Assembly: GCF_030295425.1 (NCBI RefSeq)
Contig: NZ_AP027081.1
Span: forward strand, 1,612,001 to 1,676,000
DNA length: 64,000 bases
Reading direction: 5' to 3'
From: Mesoterricola sediminis
Lineage (GTDB): Bacteria > Acidobacteriota > Holophagae > Holophagales > Holophagaceae
Under the pieces are notes generated by a model that made no database searches, had not been told where the DNA came from, and saw only the letters and a program-made list of their open reading frames with translations. Position 1 is the first letter of the stretch. The number at the start of each line of letters is the position of its first letter. This document shows, piece by piece, positions 54,378-63,184 of this stretch. Position numbers and translations under genes: made by a program.

Positions 54378-55346
54378 ATGTCCAAGATGCGTGTGGCCGT
54401 CGTGGGAGTCGGCAGCCTCGGGCAGCACCATGCCCGCATCGCCGCCGCCAGCGAGGCCGTCGACCTCGTCGCCGTGGTGGATCCCAACGAGGTCCGCGGC
54501 CGGGAGATCGCCGCCAAGTTCGACGCCCCCTGGGCCCCCGCCCTGGGTCCCGTCCTCGCGGACGTGGACGCCGTGCAGATCGCCGCTCCGACCGGGTTCC
54601 ACCACGCCATCGGCCTCGAGGTCCTGGCCGCGGGCAAGCACGTGATCATGGAGAAGCCCCTGGCGGCCTCCCTGGAGGAGGGCGCGGCCCTCCTCGCCGC
54701 GCTGGGGAAGGCCCGCGCCGCGAACCCCGGCCTGGTGGCCGCGGTCGGGCACCTGGAGCGCTTCAACCCCGCCGTCACCGCCCTGCGCGCCATGGGCATC
54801 CGGCCCCACTTCGCCGAGGCCGTGCGCGTCTCGCCCTTCCCCATGCGCAGCATGGAGGTGGACGTGGTCATGGACGTCATGATCCACGACCTGGACCTCC
54901 TCCTCGCCCTCATCGGGCGTCCCGTCACCTCGGTGGAGGCCGTGGGCGTCCCGGTCCTCACCCCCTACGCCGACCTGGTCAACGCCCGCCTCAAGTTCGA
55001 GGGGGGCGCCTTCGCGACGGTCACCGCCAGCCGCGTCGCCCGCAAGAAGGAGCGCACCCTCCGCGCCTTCGGCGCCCAGTCCTACGCCAGCCTCGACTTC
55101 GCCAGCCAGAAGCTGGAGGTCCTGCGCCTCGTCGCCGGCCCCGAGGGGCCCGAGGTGCGTCCCGAGCTGGTCGACATCGAGTCCGGCGAGCCCCTCAAGC
55201 TCGAACTGGAGGCCTTCTACGCGGCCTGCCAGGGCCGGGGCCAGGACTACGTGACCTGGGCCGACGCCCAGGAGGCCATGAAGGTGGCCGACCGGGTCCA
55301 GAAGTCCGTCGCGGAATCCCTGGCCAGCCTCAAGCTGGACGCGTGA
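54378..55346 (+). CDS. Gfo/Idh/MocA-family oxidoreductase
   Basis: A 322-residue NAD(P)-dependent oxidoreductase. The N-terminal Rossmann motif is VAVVGVGSLGQHHARIAA, the conserved EKP is VIMEKPLAASLEEG near residue 95, and the C-terminal domain has the VGHLERFNPAV block seen in UDP-N-acetylglucosamine-3-dehydrogenase-like members. Its substrate is unknown; in many bacteria this type lies in lipid A or surface sugar loci. The last codon overlaps the next gene (GTGA). Confidence 0.88.
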   Translation: MSKMRVAVVGVGSLGQHHARIAAASEAVDLVAVVDPNEVRGREIAAKFDAPWAPALGPVLADVDAVQIAAPTGFHHAIGLEVLAAGKHVIMEKPLAASLEEGAALLAALGKARAANPGLVAAVGHLERFNPAVTALRAMGIRPHFAEAVRVSPFPMRSMEVDVVMDVMIHDLDLLLALIGRPVTSVEAVGVPVLTPYADLVNARLKFEGGAFATVTASRVARKKERTLRAFGAQSYASLDFASQKLEVLRLVAGPEGPEVRPELVDIESGEPLKLELEAFYAACQGRGQDYVTWADAQEAMKVADRVQKSVAESLASLKLDA

Positions 55347-56308
55347 TCTTCGACCTCGCCTCCCTCGCCAAGCCCCTGGTGACGGCGCCCCTGGCTCTCC
55401 GGCACCTGGACCTCGACCGCGACCGCAGGGCCGCGCTCGGCTTCGCGGGACGGCGGGAACCCCTGACCGTTCGGCAGCTTCTTGCCCATGCCGCGGGTTT
55501 GCCGGCCTGGCTCCCCTTCACGGGGGAGCCGTTGGCTCGTCAGCTTGAGCGGGGCTGGCCGGCCCAGGACCATCCCAAGCTGGCCCCTGGCCGGGTTGGG
55601 GTCTGCACCTATTCGGACCTGGGCTACCGGCTCCTGGCCGATCTCCTGGAGGCCGAGACCGGGCAGGCCTTCCCGGCCCTCGGGGCCGCGGCCTCCGGCC
55701 TGTTGCCGGCCCCCTGGTCCGAGCCGCCCACCCCGGTCCCTCCGGGTCCGGACCGGGACTTCTGGGCCCTGGCCGCCCCTGGTCTCCCCTTCCCGGAACC
55801 CGCCCCCGGCCTCCCCCACGACGCCAACGCGCGGGCGGGCATGCGTGGCCACGCGGGCTTCGCCGCCGACCCGGCGCGGTTCCAGGCGTGTCTGGAGGCC
55901 TGGGCGGAGGCCGGCTGGCCCCGGCGCATGGCCCAGGACCAGGCCCGGGGGGCCGACGGGTCCCGGTGGGGACTGGGCCTCCAGCGCGCCTTCCGGGGCC
56001 CCGGGCGCTTCGGGACCCTCCTGGATGGGATCCCCCTCGGCCGGGGCGGCGTGCACGTCCTCGTCCGCGGAGGGGAGGCCGGGGATCCGCCGCCGATGGC
56101 CTCCGGCCCCGCCGGGGAGGCCTCGGGCTTCTGGTACCACCTGGGCTTCACCGGGCCGGCCCTCTTCTACCGCCCCGAGGACGGGCTTCTCCTCGGGATC
56201 CTGGCCCACCGCCGGGGGCCCGGCGGCGGGATCCTGGATCCGGACGCCCTTCAGGCCCGGCGCTGGGCGGCCCTCCAGGGCTGGATGGCGGATCAGGGCT
56301 TCGCGTAG
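55343..56308 (+). CDS. Serine beta-lactamase-like hydrolase, N-terminally short
   Basis: A 321-residue protein of the serine hydrolase/beta-lactamase class. It begins FDLASLAKPLV, so the SxxK catalytic motif (SLAK, Ser7 and Lys10) lies at the very N-terminus, whereas family members normally have 40-70 residues before it. Other marks are LTVRQLLAHAAGLPAW, YSDLGYRLLADLLE (Tyr-Ser-Asp in place of YxN), and WYHLGFTGPALF in the place of the late HxGxTG motif (His-Leu-Gly-Phe-Thr-Gly). Start GTG 55343 overlaps the upstream stop, and the sequence before it is the oxidoreductase, so the missing part is not nearby. Whether it is active is uncertain. Confidence 0.72.
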   Translation: MIFDLASLAKPLVTAPLALRHLDLDRDRRAALGFAGRREPLTVRQLLAHAAGLPAWLPFTGEPLARQLERGWPAQDHPKLAPGRVGVCTYSDLGYRLLADLLEAETGQAFPALGAAASGLLPAPWSEPPTPVPPGPDRDFWALAAPGLPFPEPAPGLPHDANARAGMRGHAGFAADPARFQACLEAWAEAGWPRRMAQDQARGADGSRWGLGLQRAFRGPGRFGTLLDGIPLGRGGVHVLVRGGEAGDPPPMASGPAGEASGFWYHLGFTGPALFYRPEDGLLLGILAHRRGPGGGILDPDALQARRWAALQGWMADQGFA

Positions 56309-57684
56309 AGGGCGATGACCTTGCGGATGGCGCCGGCGCAGGCCGCGCAGAAGGGCACTTCGTCCCGGGTGAACATCACGCAGTCCTCCTGGGCGCGGTA
56401 ATAGCCCCGCGACTCGTAGTTGGCCCCCTCGAAGGCCCCGACGGCGCCGTGGTGGACGTCGCCCCCCAGGAGGCCGGTCTCGAAGGCCTGCTGCGCCCGG
56501 AAGAGGGCGTCGATCTCGGATTCGGGCCTGCCCGCGGCGCGCAGGGCCTGGCGGCGGGCCTGGGTCTCCCGGCTGTGGGCGTCGAACGCGTCCTTCTTCC
56601 AGGGCGTGGGCAGGGGCGTGCCGGGGGTGACCAGGGCCTTCCACTTGGGGTTGCGCGGATCGGCGGTGGCGTTGGGCTCCCAGGGCTCGGGCCGCTCGGG
56701 TCCGCTTTCGTAGGCGACGGGGGAGGTGTAGTACTCGTCGGCCAGCCCCGCGAAGTGGTGGCCGAACTCGTGCACGAAGATGTAGGGGGCCCAGAGGCTG
56801 CCCGCGGCCACCGTGCTGAACTGGCCGAAGATGCCGGCGCCTCCGTAGGTGTCGCCGTTGACCAGGATCTCCAGGAACTCGTAGGGGGCATGGGCCGCCG
56901 CGTCGCGGAGGGCGCGGTTGTCGAAGGTCAGCACGTAGCGCTCCAGGCCGAACGCGTCGTAGGCGGCGCCCAGGGGGCTGCGCAGGTGGCGGCCCACGGA
57001 GGGACGGGAGACGCCGGACCGCTCCGCGGCGGGGCAGAGGCCCCAGACGTTGAAGTCGTTCTGCCGGTCCTTGAAGGGCTGCACCGCGAAGAGGGCGTCG
57101 GCGAGGCGGCGGGCCTCGCGCTCGAACTTGGGCCGCTCCGCCCGGGTGTAGCCGTCCCCGATGATCAGCAGGTCCACCTTGGCGGCGGGGTCCCCGGATT
57201 TCCGGATGGCGATGAGCTCGCCGGGGGCAGGGGTCGCGGAGGTGTCCACCGCCGGGTCCGCGGGATCGAGCGTGAACGACCAGACCTCCCGGAAGGCGTT
57301 GCGCGCGTCCCGCTTCTTCAGGTTCACCTGGACGGGGCCGTCGGGGCGGGGGAAGCGGAGCGATTCGGAGAAGGTCCGGGCGGCGCCCCGGGCCTCGCCC
57401 GTCGTCTCCCACTCGCCGTACACGGAGCAGAAGCCCCGGGAGTAGATCACCTTGTTGGTGGCCCGGTCCACCACCTCGAAGAGGTACTTGCCGAAGTTGG
57501 TGGTGTCCACGGCCTTGTCGGGATCGCCGGGCCAGGGCAGGGGCTCCAGCACGGCGCGGTCCAGGGCGAAGGTCTCGGAGGCGGCGGTGCCGGTGTGGTA
57601 GTAGTCGACCCGGAGGGTCCTGGGCGCCGCCGCCGCCAGGGTGGTGGCGGCCAGGGCGAAGGCCGCGCGCAAGAGCATGTTCAT
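56293..57684 (-). CDS. M64-family (IgA peptidase-like) secreted metallopeptidase
   Basis: A 463-residue protein with a signal peptide (about 1-20). An N-terminal beta domain (about 22-150, LRVDYYHTGTAASETFALDR) precedes the peptidase domain with LLIIGDGYTRAERPKF and the zinc motif YIFVHEFGHHFAGLADEYYTS (HExxHxxGLADE), followed by cysteines in CAACAG near the end. M64 members cleave proteins extracellularly. Its stop overlaps the serine hydrolase gene by 16 bases on the opposite strand. ATG 57682-57684 has GGGAGG upstream. Confidence 0.9.
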   Translation of the reverse strand: MNMLLRAAFALAATTLAAAAPRTLRVDYYHTGTAASETFALDRAVLEPLPWPGDPDKAVDTTNFGKYLFEVVDRATNKVIYSRGFCSVYGEWETTGEARGAARTFSESLRFPRPDGPVQVNLKKRDARNAFREVWSFTLDPADPAVDTSATPAPGELIAIRKSGDPAAKVDLLIIGDGYTRAERPKFEREARRLADALFAVQPFKDRQNDFNVWGLCPAAERSGVSRPSVGRHLRSPLGAAYDAFGLERYVLTFDNRALRDAAAHAPYEFLEILVNGDTYGGAGIFGQFSTVAAGSLWAPYIFVHEFGHHFAGLADEYYTSPVAYESGPERPEPWEPNATADPRNPKWKALVTPGTPLPTPWKKDAFDAHSRETQARRQALRAAGRPESEIDALFRAQQAFETGLLGGDVHHGAVGAFEGANYESRGYYRAQEDCVMFTRDEVPFCAACAGAIRKVIALYAKP

Positions 57685-57753
57685 CGGATGCCTCCCGGAT
57701 GGTCCTATACTAGCTCCCGATCCGCCGTCAGGCTCCCGTCCCGGAGATTCCGC

Positions 57754-58056
57754 ATGCTCACCCCCAAGCAGCGCCAGCACCTCAAGGCCATGGCCCATCC
57801 CCTCAAGGCCGCGGTCCACGTCGGCAAGGCCGGCCTCACCGACGCCCTCGCCGGCGAGCTGGACGTGATGCTCGAGAGCCTCGAGCTGATCAAGATCCGC
57901 CTCAACCAGAACACCGCCGAGGACGAGGCCGGGGTCGTGGAGGCCCTCAAGGCGAAGGTCCCGGGGCTGGAGGTCGTCCGGGTCATGGGCCACCAGGTGC
58001 TGGTCTACCGGGCCAGCCGGAACCGGCCCACCGCCTACCCGCTCCCCGTCGCCTAG
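57754..58056 (+). CDS. yhbY: YhbY-family (CRM-domain) RNA-binding protein
   Basis: A 100-residue protein with the CRM fold: LTPKQRQHLKAMAHPLKAAVHVGKAGLTDALAGEL shown by LKAMAHPLKAAVHVGKAG, the GxxG-like loop, and KIRLNQNTAEDEAGVVEAL. E. coli YhbY binds pre-50S ribosomal subunits. A weak GGAG site precedes ATG 57754. 9 bases separate it from the next gene. Confidence 0.92.
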   Translation: MLTPKQRQHLKAMAHPLKAAVHVGKAGLTDALAGELDVMLESLELIKIRLNQNTAEDEAGVVEALKAKVPGLEVVRVMGHQVLVYRASRNRPTAYPLPVA

Positions 58057-58065
58057 GGGGCTGAC

Positions 58066-60168
58066 GTGCCGTTCCTGTCCTGGTCCGAGGGGGGTGTCCT
58101 GCAGCGGCTCGAGGTGGACGGGGCCCTGCGCGTGGGCCGCGACCGGGCCCGGTGCCAGGCGGCGTTCCCCGGGGACGCGGGCATGAGCCGGGAGCACGCC
58201 ATCCTCGCGAGGGCCGGCGACCGCTGGTGGATCCGGGACCTGGGCTCGACGAACGGGACGCTGGTGAACGGCCTCCCCGTCCCCACGCCCATGGGCAGCG
58301 CCCTGCGGGACGGGGACGAGATCCGCGCCGGCTCCGCGGTCCTCGCCTTCACCGAGGGGTTCCCGGGCCTGGACGGCGTGGACTGCCTCGAGCGCGTGGG
58401 GGACCTCTTCTCCGAGATCCGCATGGAGCCGGGCCAGTCCCGGGTCCTCCTGCGCGGGCTCGAACTGCTCCACCGCGCCGCCGAGAGCCTCCTCGAGGAG
58501 GGGAGCGCCCAGGTCATGTTCCGCACGATCCTCGCCGAGGCGCTGAAGCTGCTGGGCGCGGACCGGGGCTTCGTGGTCATGGTCGAGCCGGACGGCGCCT
58601 GGCGGAGCCTGCACCGGATCGGCGACGTGGAGGACCAGCAGGGCCTCTCCCGTTCCGTCGTCGCCTATGTGGTCCGCCACCGGACGTCGGTGCTCAGCAA
58701 CTCGCCCCTCTCCGACCCGCGGTTCGGGGGGGACAGCCTCGCGGAGCTGCCCTTCGGGGCCGTCATGTGCGCGCCGCTGGAGGCCGCCGGCGACCTCAAG
58801 GGCGTCCTGTACCTGGACCGGGCCCGGGGCGAGAGGCCCTTCACCCGCTTCGACCTGGCCCTCATGCAGGCTTTCGTCCGCCAGGGCGCGGTGGCCCTCC
58901 GGCACACGGAGCTGGCCCAGGGCGCCATGCGGCAGGCCGAGCTCCAGGGGGAGTACCTCCGCCTGCGGGCCCTGCATGAGCGGACGGTGCGCCGGGTCGG
59001 CGAACTTCTCGGCGCCATGCGGAGCAGCCTGCTGTGGATCCAGGGCTACGCGGAGGCGGGCTACGGCGACCTCGCCTCGGCCCTCCTGCACCAGACGGAG
59101 CGCCTGCGCCGGCTGACCGAGTCGGGCCTGCAGGAGACGCTCCTGGAGATGCCCAAGGACCTGCCTGCGGCCACGGGGCTCCGCGAGCTCCAGGAGGCGG
59201 TGGAGCCCGCGTGGCGCGACCTCCTGCGGGTGCGCAAGGCCGGCCTCGCCCTCGAGGAGGTCCCTCCGGGGACCGTCTGGATGGCCGGGGAGCTGGCCCA
59301 TGCGGCCCTCATGGGCCTGGTGGAGCCCCTGCTCATGCGGGTTCCGGAAGGCGCCTCCATCTCGGGCCGCTGGCTGGACCTGCCCGGCGAATGGTCCCTG
59401 CGCCTGGCCTTCACGGGCGGCATGCCCATGCCCGTCCCGGATCCCTGGACCGTGCGCGCCCTGCGGGAGTCCGGCATCCGGTGGCACTGGAACGACCAGG
59501 TGCTCTCCCTCGACTTCCCCAAGGATGCCGGGAACACGCCGGGCTTCCTGCCCCTGCCCGCGCTGGGCCTGGTGAGCCGGGAAGGGGACCTGACCGCGCT
59601 GTTCGAGGGGGTCGCCGCCGCGGAGGACCTGTCCTTCCAGCTCCTCGAGGGCGAGCCGCCCCGCACCCAGGTGCCGGAGTTCAAGTACCTCGTCATCGAC
59701 GCCCAGGGCGCCGACGACCCCGTGGCGTGGGTGGACGCCTACCGCCGCCACCCCTCCTTCGCGACGGTGCCGATCCTCGTGATCCGGGCCCGGGACGACC
59801 AGTTCCCCGAACTGCTCGCCGCCGGCACCACCGACTGCCTTCCGGTCGGGTTCCGGTGGGAGACGCTCCACCACCGGCTCCAGGTGCTCCGCGGCCACGA
59901 CGAGCTCCAGCGCAAGGCCCGCGCCGCCGAGCGCCTGGATTCCTTCCGCCAGATGGCCGGCACCCTCAAGCACGAGATCAACAACCCCCTGGCGGTCATC
60001 TCCATGCAGGTGGAGCTGCTGGCCCGGAAGTACCCCGAGGAGCCCAAGCTCCAGAAGGTGATGGAGATGGTCGAGCGGATCCGGGTGCTGGTGCAGGTGC
60101 TCCAGCGCATGCGGGAGGCCACGACGGAGGACTATCCCGGCGGCGCCAGCATCCTGAAGCTGGGGTAG
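58066..60168 (+). CDS. FHA-GAF signalling protein with kinase-like remnants and C-terminal HisKA
   Basis: A 700-residue cytoplasmic protein. The FHA domain (about 1-95) has LRVGRDRARCQ, MSREHAIL and DLGSTNGTLVNG, which bind phosphothreonine. A GAF-like domain (about 130-280) follows. Residues about 300-360 resemble a dimerisation helix pair but lack a His; about 360-510 look like a degenerate HATPase without the N-box. About 540-640 is receiver-like (FKYLVIDAQGAD, then VPILVIRARDD) without the Lys. The only clear phosphoacceptor, GTLKHEINNPLAVISMQVEL, sits near residue 638, after the receiver-like part, and no HATPase follows it. The 4-domain order is unusual and may act as a phosphorelay scaffold. 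Confidence 0.7.
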   Translation: MPFLSWSEGGVLQRLEVDGALRVGRDRARCQAAFPGDAGMSREHAILARAGDRWWIRDLGSTNGTLVNGLPVPTPMGSALRDGDEIRAGSAVLAFTEGFPGLDGVDCLERVGDLFSEIRMEPGQSRVLLRGLELLHRAAESLLEEGSAQVMFRTILAEALKLLGADRGFVVMVEPDGAWRSLHRIGDVEDQQGLSRSVVAYVVRHRTSVLSNSPLSDPRFGGDSLAELPFGAVMCAPLEAAGDLKGVLYLDRARGERPFTRFDLALMQAFVRQGAVALRHTELAQGAMRQAELQGEYLRLRALHERTVRRVGELLGAMRSSLLWIQGYAEAGYGDLASALLHQTERLRRLTESGLQETLLEMPKDLPAATGLRELQEAVEPAWRDLLRVRKAGLALEEVPPGTVWMAGELAHAALMGLVEPLLMRVPEGASISGRWLDLPGEWSLRLAFTGGMPMPVPDPWTVRALRESGIRWHWNDQVLSLDFPKDAGNTPGFLPLPALGLVSREGDLTALFEGVAAAEDLSFQLLEGEPPRTQVPEFKYLVIDAQGADDPVAWVDAYRRHPSFATVPILVIRARDDQFPELLAAGTTDCLPVGFRWETLHHRLQVLRGHDELQRKARAAERLDSFRQMAGTLKHEINNPLAVISMQVELLARKYPEEPKLQKVMEMVERIRVLVQVLQRMREATTEDYPGGASILKLG

Positions 60169-60187
60169 CCGCGCTCCGCGGCGGGAT

Positions 60188-60745
60188 TCAGGGGGCAGGC
60201 GGCGTGCGCCAGGCGATGCCGCGCTCGTCGGCGAAGCCCCCCAGCAGCCCGTCCCAGGGGTCGGGGGGCAGGGCGTCGCAGCGCTGGAGGGCGAAGCCCG
60301 CGCCCAGCGTCAGGGTTCCGGGAGGGAGGGCGGCGAGGAAGGCGTCGTAGAACCCGCCCCCGTAGCCCAGGCGCCGCCCCGCCGCGTCGAAGGCGAGGCC
60401 GGGCACGAGCACCAGGTCCGCCGGGGGCAGGGCGTGGGGCGCGTCCAGGGGCTCCTGGAGGCCCCAGGGGCCGGCGCCCATGGGCGGGGCGCCCCAGGCG
60501 AGGACGGGGGGGCGGCGGCTCACCACCCGCGGGAAGAGGAGGTCGAGCCCCGCCTCCGCGAGGGGCCGCAGGTCGATCTCGGACCCCAGGGGCCAGAAGG
60601 CGGCCGCCGTCCGGAGGCCCCGGGCCCGGGCGAAGGCGGCGATGTGGCCGCAGGCCGCCTCCGACCACGCGGCGCGCAGCTCCGGGGCCTGGGCGTCGCG
60701 CAGGTCCCGGAAATGCCGCCTGAGGGCCGCCTTGGGATCAGGCAT
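60188..60745 (-). CDS. 5-formyltetrahydrofolate cyclo-ligase
   Basis: A 185-residue enzyme of the 5-FCL family (MTHFS). The ATP-site Lys/Arg at the N-terminus (PKAALRRHFRDLRD), the folate region FWPLGSEIDLRPL and the phosphate loop VPGLAFDAAGRRLGYGGGFYDAFL are clear. It restores 5,10-methenyl-THF. Its start overlaps the 3' end of mqnE by 8 bases. Confidence 0.9.
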   Translation of the reverse strand: MPDPKAALRRHFRDLRDAQAPELRAAWSEAACGHIAAFARARGLRTAAAFWPLGSEIDLRPLAEAGLDLLFPRVVSRRPPVLAWGAPPMGAGPWGLQEPLDAPHALPPADLVLVPGLAFDAAGRRLGYGGGFYDAFLAALPPGTLTLGAGFALQRCDALPPDPWDGLLGGFADERGIAWRTPPAP

Positions 60746-61856
60746 AGACCTGGTAGAGGTTGTCGCGCTCCAGGGGCTCGAACCCGGCGTCCCGGATGAG
60801 GCGGTCCAGCTCGCCCTTGGTGAGGCCCTGGGGGGTCTTGGCGCCGGCGAGGTGGGCGATGGTCTCCTCGATGATGGTGCCGTCCATGTCGTTGGCCCCG
60901 TAGCTCAGGCCGATCTGGGCCAGGCCCTCGGTGATCATGACCCAGTAGGCCTTGATGTGCGGGATGTTGTCCAGGAGGAGCCGGGCCACGGCCACCTCCC
61001 GCAGGTCCTGGGCGCCGGTGGTCTCGTGGATCTCGTACTTCCGGCTCAGCTCGTTGTCCTCCACCTGGTAGGCGAGGGGGATGTAGGCCAGGAAGCCCCC
61101 GGTCCGGTCCTGCAGCTCCCGCAGCCGCAGGAGGTGGTCCACGCGATGGGCGGGCTTCTCGATGTGGCCGTAGAGCATGGTGCAGTTGGTGGGCAGGCCC
61201 TTGCGGTGGGCGATCTCGGCCACGCGCAGCCAGATGTCGGCCTCCTTCTTGCCGATGCAGATCTCCTCGCGGATCTCCTCCGCGAAGATCTCGGCCCCCC
61301 CGCCGGGGCAGCTCTCGAGGCCCGCGGCCATGCAGCGGTCGATGAACTCCTCCACGCTGATGCCGGAAACCCGCGCGTAGTAGTCCATCTCCACCATGGT
61401 GAAGACCTTGAGGTGGAGGTCGGGGAACCTCGCCTTCAGGCGGCTGAAGAGGTCCTCGAAGTAGTCGATCTTCAGCTTGGGATAGTGGCCGGCCACCATG
61501 TGGAGCTCGCGGACCCCGTGGTTCTCGGGCTTCTCCATCTCCCGGATGATGTCGTCGGCGGAGAGGACGTAGGCCCGGGGATCGCCCGGCTTGGCCTGGA
61601 AGGCGCAGAACTGGCAGTGGGTGTAGCAGATGTTGGTGTAGGACAGGCGGCGGCTGGCGACGTAGTACGTCTTGAGGCCGTGGAGGCGGAGGCGGACGTG
61701 GTGGGCCATGGCTCCGACGCCCGAAAGGTCCGGGGTCTCGTAGAGGAGGAGGCCGTCCTCGAAGGTCAGGCGCTCACCCCGTTCCACCTTCTCCGCGATG
61801 GGGACCAGCCGGGGGTCCTTGAGGTGGCGTTTCAGGTCGAGGCTCATGCGGGTCAT
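60738..61856 (-). CDS. mqnE: Aminofutalosine synthase
   Basis: A 372-residue radical SAM enzyme of the futalosine menaquinone route. The radical-SAM cysteines are in NICYTHCQFCAFQAKPGD (CxxxCxxC), and the marks SCPGGGAEIFAEEIRE and HIPHIKAYW-type region (NIPHIKAYWVMITEG) fit MqnE rather than MqnC. Product is aminofutalosine from enolpyruvyl-benzoate and SAM. Other mqn genes are not in the window. It overlaps the cyclo-ligase gene. Confidence 0.92.
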   Translation of the reverse strand: MTRMSLDLKRHLKDPRLVPIAEKVERGERLTFEDGLLLYETPDLSGVGAMAHHVRLRLHGLKTYYVASRRLSYTNICYTHCQFCAFQAKPGDPRAYVLSADDIIREMEKPENHGVRELHMVAGHYPKLKIDYFEDLFSRLKARFPDLHLKVFTMVEMDYYARVSGISVEEFIDRCMAAGLESCPGGGAEIFAEEIREEICIGKKEADIWLRVAEIAHRKGLPTNCTMLYGHIEKPAHRVDHLLRLRELQDRTGGFLAYIPLAYQVEDNELSRKYEIHETTGAQDLREVAVARLLLDNIPHIKAYWVMITEGLAQIGLSYGANDMDGTIIEETIAHLAGAKTPQGLTKGELDRLIRDAGFEPLERDNLYQVYA

Positions 61857-62125
61857 GCGGGTCTCCGTCCTTTAGTCTACCGGGGGCGCGGAAGGGAGGG
61901 GCGGGCAAGGGCACTCCTATTAATTATTAGAGGCCGAGGGCGGGCCCTGCCGGGCCCCCGCCTGGGGGATAAAGGGCTTGTGCCATAGACGGGTATTACC
62001 TCGTGGTCCGAGGTATGGGTGATTGATGTGTTTTCGCCCCGCATATCCACTGATTCCTGGCACGATAGATGTTTTCCAGGAACGTCGAACAGCCAGGTCC
62101 GTACCAGCGGACACAGAGGAAGTGC
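61857..62125 (+). promoter_or_regulatory. 269-base intergenic region with several inverted repeats, upstream of GT8
   Basis: This is the longest gene-free stretch in the window. It holds GGGCCC-TGCC-GGGCCC (61942-61957), TACCTCG-TGGTC-CGAGGTA (61997-62015) and TTCCTGG (62054-62060) paired with CCAGGAA (62076-62082). A short AT-rich stretch (TATTAATTATTAG) is at 61918-61930. This could be a structured mRNA leader or an overlapping divergent promoter with the leftward mqnE. I cannot match it to a known riboswitch. Confidence 0.45.
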
Positions 62126-63121
62126 ATGGAACTCACCGGACAGATCGCGGGTGCCGTCACGAGGCGGGCGGTGTTCCGCGCGCCGGGCGCCTCCGCGGCC
62201 TCACGGCGCCTGGACGTGGGCTACGGCACCGATGCGGCCTACGTGCGGCCCATGGGCGTGTCCATCGCCTCCCTGGCGGAAGCCAACCCCGGCCTGGACC
62301 TGCGGGTGCACGTCTTCGCCAGTTCCATCACCGACGGCGACCTGGCGCGGCTCCGGACCCTCGCCGAAGGGCGCCCGGGCCTGGAGATCGTCCTCTACGA
62401 CGTGGACGCCGCGGTGTTCGGGAACCTGCCCATCCTCCGCCGCTACCCCCTCGCCATCTACTTCCGCCTCCTCATGCCCCTGGTCCTGCCGGACCTGGAG
62501 CGCCTCCTCTACCTGGATTCCGACATCCTCTGCCTGGGCGACCTGGGTCCCCTGGCGGACGCCGCCCCGGAAGGGGAGGTGGCCGCGGTGGTCTCGGACG
62601 TGGGCAAGACCCCCGGGAACCGCATGGCCGCCCTGGGCATGACCGGGGGCCGCTACTTCAACTCCGGCGTCATGCTCATCCGGGTTCCCCTCTGGAACAG
62701 CCTCCAGGTGTCGGAGCGGACCCTCCATCTCCTGGAGGAGACCCCCGCGCGCTTCCTCCTGCCGGACCAGGACGCCCTCAACCTCCTGCTGGAGGGGCGC
62801 CTCCGCTACCTGCCCGCCGCCTGGAACTGCATGAGCCTGGCCCCCGCGGACGTGGCCTCGGCCGTCCTGCTCCACTGCGCCGCCCACCCCAAGCCCTGGC
62901 GGGCCGCCTGCGGCACCCCGGCCCAGGCCCTCTACCTGGGCATCGAGGCCCGCACGCCCTGGGGCGGCCTGCCCCTGGAGCCGCCGAAGGACTACCAGGA
63001 AGCCCGCTGGTTCGCGCGCAAGCTCTTCCGGACCGGTGAGCTCTCCCAGGGCCTGGCCTGGTTTGCCCGCTCCGGCCTCATGAAATTCCGGAGGAAGGTG
63101 CTGGGACGGGGCGACGCCTGA
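62126..63121 (+). CDS. Glycosyltransferase family 8 protein
   Basis: A 331-residue GT8-type enzyme that transfers a hexose from UDP-sugar. It has the start RRLDVGYGTDAAYVRPMGVSIASL, the DxD metal site in RLLYLDSDIL near residue 132, and the late YFNSGVMLIRVPLW, LPDQDALN and HCAAHPKPW blocks typical of the LgtC-like group. The ATG 62126 follows AGAGGAAG; 19 further residues upstream are possible. No other sugar gene is adjacent, so the acceptor is unknown. Confidence 0.9.
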   Translation: MELTGQIAGAVTRRAVFRAPGASAASRRLDVGYGTDAAYVRPMGVSIASLAEANPGLDLRVHVFASSITDGDLARLRTLAEGRPGLEIVLYDVDAAVFGNLPILRRYPLAIYFRLLMPLVLPDLERLLYLDSDILCLGDLGPLADAAPEGEVAAVVSDVGKTPGNRMAALGMTGGRYFNSGVMLIRVPLWNSLQVSERTLHLLEETPARFLLPDQDALNLLLEGRLRYLPAAWNCMSLAPADVASAVLLHCAAHPKPWRAACGTPAQALYLGIEARTPWGGLPLEPPKDYQEARWFARKLFRTGELSQGLAWFARSGLMKFRRKVLGRGDA

Positions 63122-63140
63122 GCGGTCCGGCCTCACGGGA

Positions 63141-63162
63141 AAGGGCCCCCTCGGGGGCCCTT
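63141..63162. terminator. Perfect GC hairpin between convergent GT8 and rpoZ genes
   Basis: AAGGGCCCCC-TC-GGGGGCCCTT is a perfect 10-base stem with a 2-base loop, 19 bases after the GT8 stop and 22 bases beyond the rpoZ stop. It likely serves as a terminator for both. Confidence 0.65.
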
Positions 63163-63184
63163 GCCTTGGCGGACGCGCCGCGGG

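Noticed and set aside
56293-59973. A long frame of about 1226 codons on the - strand extending upstream of the M64 gene
   Set aside because: Only the segment up to 57684 has a signal peptide and peptidase domain; the rest is antisense to yhbY and the FHA-GAF gene.
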